From: Chloromonas sp. AAM2
Lineage: Eukaryota > Chlorophyta > Chlorophyceae > Chlamydomonadales > Chlamydomonadaceae
Assembly (NCBI GenBank): GCA_004335635.1
Contig: QAXH01006255.1
Location: 1-64,000 of the forward strand
Direction: 5' to 3'
Length of the DNA stretch: 64,000 bases
Shown here: one piece after another, positions 34,643 through 44,800 of the stretch
Layout: each line of letters opens with the position of its first letter
Position numbering within the stretch: position 1 is the first letter of the stretch
Program-made: the position numbers and the translations under genes
The notes under the pieces: model-generated
Seen by the model: the letters and a program-made list of their open reading frames with translations, nothing else
Database searches by the model: none
What the model was told of the DNA's origin: nothing

Positions 34643-36229
34643 TGTCCGGGAAGCTAGACTCGTGAACCCCGTGCCAGGCCCTCGTGGGAGCCTCGTGGGT
34701 CCTGTGCTGATGCAGGTGACAGGAGGCAAGTCACGGAGCTAGGCGAAAAGACAGACCTTGCTTTGAGAGCTCGCTTTTAAAGAGCGTGTATGTGCGCGCG
34801 CTTTGAAGGGTTCGCAGGGGCTCTCCTCAGTGAGAGTGAGAAGGAGCAGTACAGTTACTGTCAAGCTGTTGAAGCATCGGATTTGCTGCACCTGTATCTG
34901 GCATGCGTGACCGCTGCACGCTGCTTGACGCGCCTGCTCTGAACCACCAGCTGCTCATAGGCAGTACGCCTGCCATGGTCATCGGCGAGCATGTCTTGAG
35001 GATGCACTGAGTGACATGGAGTAGGCTGCACATTTGATGTGTTGATTGGTGCTGTGTCTTTTGAGTTGGATGATCTGGACCGAGACGGTACTTTGAGAGG
35101 CTTGCATGGTCTGCTCTGGCACCATGCGCCCAGTCAAGGGACATGCGCGGTATGCCCGGCACACAGTGTACAGTTATAACAACGTGCAACCTGGTGCTGA
35201 TGAACGGTCTAGCTCACCGTGGCCTAATAACATTCAGACAGGTTTTTAGGCTGGTTTCGACTTGTGTGCTATTTGCCGACAACTGAAGTTCAGGTATGCA
35301 GGATACCTGGGTTGAACTACAGCGTGTGCTCTGTTTGATATGCTATATGTACACATGCACAGGCTCATGCAAAGGCGCAGCTTGCGGTCAAAAGTTCATA
35401 ACACTCATCAAGGATGCGCTGCAGCTGTCGTGATGCATGGATGTCCACAGCCCACAACCTGATGTGTCAGCCAGTGTCAAATGATGGTTGAACACAAGGA
35501 CAGGAAGATATTTGTGTTGGCTTCCTTTCAGCTCTTGCACTTGGTTTTGATGCAAACACATTTGCACTAGAAATGCATCAAAGAGTAAGGACACTGTTGA
35601 CTCGGCAGGTGTCAACACAGCCTCCCACCAGCAAGACCAACACGGCCGGCTGGGGTTCCACCGCATGCATTTGCCGGGCGGGTATGCCAGGGACCGTGGC
35701 ATCGGCAACTAAGGGCTATGGTGGCAATAGCCATGCATGGGGGAGTGACGAGAGGAAGACTGTGCATCAACCCAGACAGACCATAACAGGCAGCTCTCAG
35801 TCAACAGCACCTATTCAAACCACAAATAATGTTGTTGTTGTTGTTGTTGTTGTTTACATGACCTTCAGTCCAAAGAGGACTGCTCAGCGAGAGCGAGGGA
35901 GGGAGGGGCAGAAAACAAATAGAACAACTGTCAACTGCACCACTGCACCAGCAAGAAATGCAAATCAGCTCAGTGGGCTGACCAAACAGGAAAAGAAAAC
36001 CGGCTGCAACCCCAGGTCGAACGCCATGTAGCCCTACGATTTATGATATGCCTTGGCGTCAGTACGCATGCTGCAATCCCATTACAGAGGCAACCAACGT
36101 CTGCTGAGGGTCATGATCCCCTTGGTATTGAAGGCTATGTCATGCTACTCCCACAATGCCAGGATGCCTCTGCCCAAAGCCACACCCTGCAAAAGTCCGA
36201 CGACACCAAACACGTGATCGCATAAGCGG
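34643..36229. other. Intergenic region with unassigned coding-like minus-strand segments
   Basis: Mostly non-coding, but three minus-strand stretches read like exons: 35026-34861 (MLADDHGRRTAYEQLVVQSR, ending at a stop), ~35459-35371 (AVDIHASRQLQRILDECYEL, ending at a stop) and ~35716-35610 (ADATVPGIPARQMHAVEPQP). I could not join them into one gene with good splice sites. A (GTT)8 microsatellite lies at 35831-35854. Confidence 0.4.
34861..35026 (-). CDS. Possible terminal exon of an unidentified gene
   Basis: After a GTGCAG acceptor the frame reads PTPCHSVHPQDMLADDHG and continues with a basic, helix-like end (SRRVKQRAAVTHARYRCSKS) to a TGA at 34861. Composition resembles real protein, but there is no recognisable domain and no convincing upstream exon. 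It lies ~220 bp upstream of the bHLH start on the same strand. Confidence 0.28.
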
Positions 36230-39200
36230 CTATTGCGCCGGCATAGCGGGCTGCGTAGGGGTGGGTGGCGAGGCAGGCAGGCTAGATGGAGCCCCATTAG
36301 ACGCAGCGCCAGCGGCCGCATCCGCCCTCGCCTGCTCCTCTGCTGCCTGTGCGGCCTCATGTGCACCCCGCTGCCTCAATTCGTGCACGAGTGTTGATAG
36401 CTCGACCTCAGGGATGCGGTAGGGGGAGAAGCGGGGCGAGGGGAACGTGCCTGATACCACCTCATCGCGGTACTCTTGCAGTGCGGCCTGAAAGCACACA
36501 GCAACTGCCACATCTTAGCATGGCACACACAAGCATGAGATTAGTTCAAGTGTTGATACATGCCTACTGTGAACAGCTGTTGCATAAGACTAGATCATCG
36601 TCCTTGTCCGCTTTCAGTGCAGACACACTGCAGCACAATCTGCTGCAAAGGTTGTCTGAGCTTCATTACAGAACCATGCATGCAGCATCGACCACAAAAA
36701 CAGCGTATGGTAACAAACTGCAGCTGCAGCACAAAAGCGGGACCAGGCGCACTTTTTAACAGTCAGGTAGTGCCATGTACATGATAGAGCGTCGGGGTTA
36801 CGTAATGTGCTGTCAGCGTATACGTGAATAGTCAGTCACTGTCAATTAATGCATGTGCATGCTAGAGCGTGTGAACAACCAATGTGTGGGACACTGGCTC
36901 TGGAGGCATGCACACGAGTGCCTGGGGATGGACAACCGCACCTGGATCACAGTGCCCACATGTGCGTACTGCTTGCAAAACTTTGGTGTGACCTTGGCAT
37001 GGTGTGGGTGTGACATCATCCCCAGCAGATCGTGGTACACAAGCACCTGAAGCGCACAGGCACGCCCTTGAGCGTGAACACACCTGCTCACAATCAATGT
37101 ATCAGTAATCCAATAATTGCTGGCATCGTTTCAATATCACCGCACACTTGCTGACAATCAATGCATGCTGGCATTGTTTCAATTGCAGGCGCCAGTTGCT
37201 ATAGCTCCAATCCTGTGCATTGCAGCTGCGCAAAGTGCACAAAGTGCAAACTGCGCTAAGTGCGAACAACGAACCAGGCAGGCGCCAACAGGACTTCCAC
37301 TTTCCTGCACGACTTACACATAAAGCTGTTGTTAGTCGGGGCCTAGGGATCACAGGTACGCCGGTGTCAGAGTGCACCCACCTGTCCGCTGGTTGCTGAT
37401 CCCGCCCCTATGCCAATCGTCGGTATGTCGACGGCTGCGGTGACAGCGGCTGCAATGGGTGCGGGCACGCACTCTAGCACCAACGCAAAGCAGCCGGCCT
37501 TCTGCAGGGCCTGCGCCTGTGAGAGCACTGCCAGGGCCTCGTCCGCCACCTGAGCCTGGGGACGGAAACCGCCTGACAGGTGGAGGCACGAACAGGGTGG
37601 GTTAGTCATGGCACGTTTGAAATGCAACCGGAAGCAGCAAATTGGATAAATAAATGGCGTGCAGAATATTTCTGACATGGTTCAGACCGTTGGAAAACAA
37701 CAGGTTAGTAGCCTGTACATGGTCAGTGAGATACAATTTCAAGCAATGGTTCACTCAGTCTGTCACGCCAATATCACTATGCTTTCTTCCTACTTGAACA
37801 CGCAAAGCACAAGGAAATCAGGCAGCAACAATATCAAACGATGGAATGGCTGTGTATGTGGCCTGGCCTAGCAATGCTAGCGTAGCAATGGTCTAGGCGG
37901 AGCAGCAAGCGTTTTGATGGCATGCCGCACGGCAGCAATGAGTGGCACACACAAGCAGCCATCACGCACCAATGACGCTGATGGACTGGGGCGTGAGGCC
38001 CACGTGCCCCATGACGGCCACTCCCGCCTCCACTATGGCCCGGGCAGCCTCCACACGCGCGGGACTGCCGCCTGAGGCGGACAAGCAGTATGACACAATG
38101 GAGGCATCACACATGAACAAGGTACAAGATGGCACAGTGCATGAACACAATCAAAACTGGTACCCCCCATGCATACAAGTCGATTCCGCTCAAACAACCC
38201 AAGACTTGTGACATCTGTCACCTGCCCTAGCCTTGCATAAGTCACTGTACTGCTGGTGAATGAAGCGAAACTAGACTGCTGCTCCTGTGCTAGTGAGTGA
38301 ATGCCAAGTGGATGACCTATCACCCTACACTCAAACCTTGCCCAGGTCCCACTCAGCACCCACCCTCCAGCTTGACTGCGTCCACCCCCCCTTCCTTGAG
38401 CATGCGCATGGCGTTCATTACCGCATCGCGCACGCCTGTCTCGTACGAGCCAAAGGGCATGTCGCCCACAAGGAACGCGCGCCGTGCACCCCTGGCAGCA
38501 CCCCTGCAGGTCCAGTCAAGCCAGGGCACAACACACTTCGGCGGATGATGTGGTCACGCATGTATGATGGGATCTAACAGGCTTGCAGGCAACATGGCCC
38601 AATCGCTTCACAGATAGGAATGCTGGGAAACAAGGACAAGCACAAGTGAAGGACGAGGTAGACCAGACAACACTTGATGAGATGAGTTCACTGCATGGAG
38701 GTCAAGTTACGGTTGACACCGAAACCACACCTGTCACTTACAATTCAACCCTTGACTTTCAACGAGCATGCCAACAGCTGCCTGGTCTCAGTACCGACGA
38801 CAGATTTCAGCAGAAGAAGGCGGGCCACACTCCCCTCTTCCCGCAATCACCTGCAATGTACGAGCATTTCCTCCATGGTGATGGGCAGCGTGGTGTCGTG
38901 CCCATGCACCACCATGGCAACACTGTCGCCCACCAACAGGATGTCAATGCCTGCCTCGTCAACCTGAAAGGAGAGGCACGTGGAAAACCTGGGTGAAATA
39001 CAAGCGGGACAGGTGGAGAATGTCTATGTTGCCTTGAACCGCAGCATGAAGTGAAGCGAGGCGAACCCACTGCAATGGCACTGGCACTGGCAATAATGTT
39101 GTGCACCCCAGTGCTCACTAGACATATCAAACAGCTACCTATTAAAGGCAACCATGCTGTTGACTGCTGAAGCCAGCGTCAAGCATCCGATGTTGGACTC

Positions 39201-39540
39201 TGTCCTCATGAAGCAAACTCTCGCAAAGCAGAGTGGAGCATGCTGACTACATGCCCTTGTCGTCAAGCGCCACTACTCAGGCAGGCCTTTCACTCTGCAA
39301 AAACAAAGTACGTGCCATCCTGGTAACAATCGTCTCCTCCTGACTCACATGCACAGCTGAGGGGTAGTCGTACGCGGTGACCATGGTGATGGGCTCCTTG
39401 CGCTGGTACTTCGCCCGCAGCGCTCGCAAAGTGACCCGCTTGGGTGAGGGGGAGGCGGGGCCCGTGTACACTGCGCCCTGGGGCTGATCCGACACGGGAC
39501 GCTGAACCTGACACCAGGGAAAGGGCAAACCAATTATCAT
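36230..39540 (-). CDS. panB: Ketopantoate hydroxymethyltransferase (3-methyl-2-oxobutanoate hydroxymethyltransferase)
   Basis: First step of pantothenate/coenzyme A synthesis: adds the hydroxymethyl group of 5,10-methylene-THF to 2-oxoisovalerate. Plant orthologues are mitochondrial. Exons 39507-39349 (or from the ATG at 39540), 38963-38851, 38503-38364, 38071-37970, 37572-37382, 37046-36942, 36487-36230; 366 residues from 39540. Conserved PanB blocks are in order: [32 protein letters not shown] (metal/substrate Asp), [46 protein letters not shown] (catalytic Glu), [32 protein letters not shown] segment. The last ~60 residues are an Ala/Pro-rich extension. The N-terminus is unsure: sequence before 39507 looks like a pyrimidine-rich acceptor (CCCTGGTGTCAG), so a targeting exon may lie upstream and [11 protein letters not shown] may be intronic. 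Confidence 0.92.
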
Positions 39541-39624
39541 GTTTCATCTGTTTTGAGGTTCCCAATTAACAAATGGCAAGTGTTGTGTTTGCAAACGTCC
39601 AGCATTTAAAGCAGGAATGCCGCG

Positions 39625-40236
39625 TCAGTGAGTTGACTGTAGAAGCATTGCCTGTACAGTTGTAAGGATGGCCACACACAACTCCAGCACTTGGCGTGCA
39701 TTGGGATCTGTGTGTACACGAGCCATATCCAACCAACGTTGACGGACTGCCATGTCTGTGGGTGACCATGTGTGGCCTACCTGCCAGGCAAACGACCCAG
39801 ACTGTGAGGCACCGTCCGGTCCAGCAGCCGCTGCTGGCGTGACCCTGCGTTCCAACTCACGGCCGGGCCGATTCGGCACAGGCGTTCCCGCTGCTCTGGG
39901 CTCACGTGGGACTGAGGCAACTGATGCGCGCACATTTCTATGGGGCGCCCAAGGTGTGCTGGTGTGTGTCCAAGGTGTGGACGGTAGCAGCAGGAGTGCT
40001 GTCTCAGGGGCTTGAGAAGGCAGGGCAGCTGGTGCGTTGATTGCAGGGCGGCCGGCCATGCGGTGGACGTGCCCAACAGGGCGCATGTGTGCGAATGTCT
40101 GGGGTGTCATGCTTGAGGTTGCAGTTCGAGGTAAGGTGGGCATGGTGGGTAGTGATCTCCTGAGGTCAGCATGCGGTAAAAGGGAGGCAAGGGTCAGTTG
40201 TGGCCAGGGCAGGGTAGGATTGTGCCAGCGTGGCAA
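39625..40236 (-). CDS. Unknown Pro/Thr/Ala-rich protein, 5' end unresolved
   Basis: Open frame to a TGA at 39625. The long first part is rich in Pro, Thr, Ala and Arg; the end is helix-like (DMAVRQRWLDMARV, LELCVAILTTVQAMLLQ), which argues for real coding sequence. No domain is recognised. A coding-like segment just upstream (about 40410-40265: HFGPPRPFSTTPEINPQLSS, FEPFFGSSNK) is in another frame and may be the preceding exon, but phases did not match at the donor I could see. It could also contain the missing 5' exon of panB, though its own stop codon argues for a separate gene. The first ATG in this frame is near 40144. Confidence 0.45.
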   Translation of the reverse strand: MPRWHNPTLPWPQLTLASLLPHADLRRSLPTMPTLPRTATSSMTPQTFAHMRPVGHVHRMAGRPAINAPAALPSQAPETALLLLPSTPWTHTSTPWAPHRNVRASVASVPREPRAAGTPVPNRPGRELERRVTPAAAAGPDGASQSGSFAWQVGHTWSPTDMAVRQRWLDMARVHTDPNARQVLELCVAILTTVQAMLLQSTH

Positions 40237-40792
40237 CCCTAAGTAGCGTCAGCAAACAAGTGCAGACCTTATTGGATGAACCGAAGAAAGGCTCAAAGGC
40301 AGAAGAGAGCTGTGGATTGATCTCTGGGGTGGTTGAAAATGGCCGGGGTGGTCCGAAGTGTTGCCGTGTACCAGGTTGATGTGTAATCCTTGCAAGCAGA
40401 TGACCACGCTAGCGTCGCCGCCAAACCAACTCAAAGCTTGTCCTGTCCGAAAGGTCGATGCGAGCGTTATGTTGCGAACGCGGTTTAGTCAGATGCGTTC
40501 GGTATAAGCTTGATCCGCCAGGCAAAGATTAATAAAACGATGGCAGAACGAACACAGGTAATGTCAGCCTGTGAGTTGAAAGCGATCTGCAGATGTACAC
40601 AGCCAGCCGCAGCTGTTGCCTCATGATTCCAAACAGCCCTAGTCTTGAGAAACGTACATTTTGCGTTTGCTGGCGGCGGCCTTCTGCCAGGGTTTGGACC
40701 ATTGTTCGCACCTTCTTGGAAATCTGCTGCATCCTATTGCCCCGTAACAGCTGCCCTTTTTGCAATTGTGCTCTGCCCGCAAAGCCCTTAGT

Positions 40793-42325
40793 ATGGACGG
40801 TGTCAGGCGTACGCGCTCCCGCGCTCCGGTTGAATGGGTGCCTCAGCAATACACGCAGCCAGCGCTTCACGACTATCGAGGTGCAGCCTTGGGGCCGAAG
40901 GGCTACAAGGAGAAAGGCAAGCGGACGCTCGAGGAAATGGAGGCATTGCACCAGGCAGACCTTGAGGTGGCCGCCTCTCGCATGGAGGGAGACGAGGAGC
41001 AGCAGCCGGAGCAGAAGACAGAGCAACCCAGCAGTAAAAGGCAGAAAGTGGATGCTGTTAAGTTCATCCCGGTAGGTGCCCTGGAGGACCGAAACCCTTG
41101 CTTGGCGTATGCAAACAACTCAGGATGGCAGCTACTTGTATGATGCGTGGCAGCCTGGGTAACTCAGGCACAGCCAGACAGGCAGGATGAAAAGCTGCTG
41201 GTTGCCTTGTCCGTGTGTGGCAAACTGTGAAACAGTTCACGCGTTCTTTACAAAGTTGGCTGCCTCTGGTCAGTGATCAACAAAGAACAATTGCCAGGCA
41301 AGGCTGAACAAAGTGCAAGAACTGGCATGTGCGCTAAGCAGTTGAGCGTTCCTGTTGTGTTATTGTCTCTGCCGTGGCTTGCAGGCGTCTGGCAGGGTAT
41401 GGAAGGCTCCCGCCCAGAGAGCATCGGACATCATGAAGGTCAAGATCAACCCTACGTGGGAGCAGAAGGAGAAAGCCAAGGCCACACGGGCGCACTTTTT
41501 GGAGCACAAGAGGGCGGCCGTTGAGGCTAGGAAAGAATCGCGCAAGGTGGGCAACAGGCATTGTTGTCATGGATGTGAAGCTGTTCTGTGAGCTAGTGCC
41601 ATTGTCTATGTCAAGCAAGCCTACACCACAGCCCGGCCGTTATCAATATGGACATGAGCTATAGCTGGTTGCATGTAATCATGGCATCGACACTCCTTCC
41701 GAAGAAGCAGGCAAGCACTGGTGGTGCTGTATGCATCACACTTACCGTTGAGAGATAGTACATGCCGGCGGCTTAAGTCTTGTTGTTTTAATCACGATGA
41801 CAAGGTCTCTTTGAGCAACCATTGTCAGCCGTGCATGCTACTTGCTGCCCCTGCCATGTTGGGTTTTTACGTGACTGACACGTCATGTTATTGCTGCTGT
41901 ATGTCCTTCAGGCTGTTGCGTTGCAACGCAAGGCTGCCGAGGAGCGCAAGAAGGTCAACAGGGGCAAGAGCGAGGTCGTGCAGAAGGTGCGCAGAAGCTG
42001 CCAATGGCTGCAGAACATGGGCTGTGTTGGTGCATCACCTGTGTGGTACAGACTGGGGAGGTGCTGGCCGCATTGTGGTGTGAGACTGGAGCAAATGGGC
42101 ATAAGGGGGGGTGATTTGTTTTGCAACTGCAGGCTCCAAAACACCCGGCTGCAGTGCCATACAATGTAGTTTAATCAGGCATCAACAGAGGCGGCTTTCG
42201 TGCGGTGACTGAGCCGTGCCCGCTGCTGCCCGTGCCTCATGCAGATCACAAGCAATGCCACCCTGAAGAAGATGATGAAGAGCAAGAAGCAGAAGAAGAC
42301 CCTGCGCAAGGCAGACACCAACTAG
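40793..42325 (+). CDS. CGR1: CGR1/CCDC86-family nucleolar rRNA-processing protein
   Basis: Small basic nucleolar protein needed for 60S/rRNA processing in yeast. Exons 40793-41071, 41385-41546, 41912-41986, 42245-42325; 198 residues, phases consistent. The N-terminal ~90 residues are poorly conserved and acidic/Gln-rich (RMEGDEEQQPEQKTEQ). The Cgr1 domain begins SGRVWKAPAQRASDIMKVK, continues PTWEQKEKAKATRAHFLEHK, RKAAEERKKVNRGKSEVVQK and ends ITSNATLKKMMKSKKQKKTL, RKADTN, matching the family core and its usual C-terminus. Charged coiled-coil character throughout. Its 5' flank is shared with the unknown minus-strand ORF. Confidence 0.92.
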
Positions 42326-43987
42326 GCCAGCCCAGCAGCGGACGCCAACTAGTGTTGTCTCTCCAATACAGAAGCCCTCCAGCAGGACCTAGTGTTGAAC
42401 ATGCCATGCAGACTGGGCCCTGCATGGTACATTCCGTCTAGGAGCGCATGCAGCCCTCTTCAGAAGTCATACACGCACCTGTGACACCAACCCTGGGAGT
42501 GTTCTGCGTGTGCCTGCCCGACACAAGACCGTCTGACGGATTAAAGCACAGACCGTCACGCAGTCCAGCAAATAGCACAGAGAAAGGCAAATTCCTCTCT
42601 GCCGTGGTAAAGAGTCAAAGTTGAGAGTGAATGCAACTCTAGTCTCGACTCTTGCATGCCTTAGGTACACGCAGTGGCGGGCAGGCACACGCAGAACACT
42701 CTCAGGGTTGGCGTCACAGGTCCTAAGGCCAGGCCTCACAGACTACCGGTATACCAATTAGGTGATGACACTGCACTGCATGCGTTATGCTGCGTGCCCT
42801 TAGGGTCATCACAACATGTGTACGTCTAGCGTGTATGCCGTCCAGCTGACAAGCCGGTGCTAGGCAGCGCAAGCTGGATGTCTGCGTGGGTGCTTCTTGC
42901 GACACAACTTTTGGTGGGCAGCTATCTGTCGCTTGTGTTCAAGCTTGACGCCTTGTACAGCACATGGCATGCTGAGCGTGATACCTTGTAGAAGTGCATG
43001 TGGTGTCAGCAATGCCATCATTTACATGACGATACGCAAGTGACAGAGTGGCATGGCACTGGTATAAGGAGTGTAGAGAAGGTGTGTGTGGTGCGGCCAA
43101 TTTCTTTCATGGTGAGAGAGCTGCATGCAGTAACATAGAACTGTGTGCGTTGCTCAAGGTAGATTATTCATTGAAACAGCTTTGATTGCGACAGGTTTCT
43201 GCCCATGTTGTTTGGAGAATACGTCATGTTATCAACTGGCCTGCTGACCAGGTTTGGCGCACCTAGTTATGCTTTTATCAGACTAATTGTACAAAGACCC
43301 CGGCAACTCAATGACAAGGTCCATTCTTACCTGTGCCCTTGTCATAGTGGGTACGGTCTGCACTGCCAGCTGGCAGCAACTCTGACAGGAGATTGACACA
43401 ACCTACACGGCTGGGCCAGTGCAGGACTTGTTCAATTTTTTAGCGTAGGTGTCAAAAGAAAATTCAAACCAATTCAAAAGGCACACCAGGAAGCACCTCC
43501 AACGCAATCACTCACTATTTACAATTTGTGTGCCTTATGGGTGTGCGCCTCTCAAACCTGACCTGAGTGGGCAAGTCCGTCATTCATGACAGCTAGTTGA
43601 GCTAGACGGTGAGCGAGACCGTTTGTCAAGACCAGAGTGCTTGCACGTCACAAGTTCCAATCGCTTCCATTTGCATCCTGCATCATGTTGTCGTTCAGAT
43701 CCATGTCAATGCACACAAGGCGCACATGGGACGTGCTCTGCAACTCGGGGACATTAAAAACAATACCCAATATCAAAGCATGGACAGTTGACAGGTGCCG
43801 CATGTCCATGAGCATTGTTGCCCGCCCTATGAAGGGAACGAAACCAAAACGCTTGCAGCAGAGGTCTGTCTGCTGCGCAAGTGTCCATTATAAGGGAGCC
43901 GATCAACCAACCACATCATCGTGTCCATGAGACGAGTCGATTGACCAGTCATCGTCATGCTTGATTCTGCTGCACACACAAACACAG

Positions 43988-44020
<33 letters not shown>

Positions 44021-44766
44021 TAGAACACCAAGTGAACTTGGTTATGTTCGCCTGTAAGCAATCAACGCCACCAGTTCTGCTGTCAATCGCACATGGCAAT
44101 GGATCCAGCAATGCCAACCTCGCATACAAGACTTGCGGATTGGCGTGCAGCAGGTTCGTAAACCTCCATAACCAGCCATTGAACAAGTGTTCCCACAATC
44201 CTGATCGGCCGCACTGCCTTTGAGGGTGATGCTGCACTGCCCGTCTGTGTCCTGTGACTTCTGCACAGAGCACACGGCCTGTGACGAACGACTCAGCGGC
44301 ATTTCAACGCTGCCAATGTCAAACCCCCCTGCTCTCACATGGGGGGAGGACTCCAACCCGTCCAACCTACAACTGAAAGGGGTTGCGATACACCGCAATA
44401 GTAATGGTGGTGGCCACCCCTCGAGGTACTATCCTGACCGCCAACCTCGTTGGACCGAAAATGGCTTTAGAATTGAAAACCATGTCCAGACACCGCAACG
44501 CCACAAAAAGTTACTCTCACTCTGACTCACAAACACAGGTTACCACTCGTTCTGAACGTCACACTGCTCTCACATGTGGGGAGGGACTCCAGACCGTCTA
44601 ACCTACAAGTGAAGGGCACTGCGACACACCGTGATAGCAATGGTGTTGGTCACCCGTCGAGGTGATATACCGACCGTGTCATGTGAAAATACCCCATGGC
44701 CTAAACAAATACTGAAAATATACTACTCTCACACACAGCTGACTGGGCACTGGTCTGACCACCCGC
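42326..44766. other. Intergenic region, repeat-rich at its right end
   Basis: About 2.4 kb between CGR1 (+) and the 3' end of the coiled-coil gene (-). 42.3-43.9 kb shows nothing supported. From 43.97 kb it holds a (CA)n tract and the composite repeat B/D. Confidence 0.55.
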
Positions 44767-44800
44767 TCAAGCGTCACTGGCAGATACATTTGGGAACTGG
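43968..44800 (+). repeat. Composite dispersed repeat B/D, longest copy
   Basis: The left part (D, 43968-44190) contains a (CA)n tract at 43989-44017, then AACACCAAGTGAACTTGG and AGGTTCGTAAACCTCCATA. The right part (B) contains a ~245-bp unit present twice in tandem (starting near 44330 and 44568), each with CTCACATG, CCAACCTACAA, ACACCGCAATAGTAATGG / ACACCGTGATAGCAATGG and the CTCGAGG/GTCGAGG core, ending CAGCTGACTGGGCACTGG...CACCCGCTCAAGCGTCAC. Related copies lie at 46130-46325, 50018-50235 and 62855-63000. No coding capacity is seen. Confidence 0.65.
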
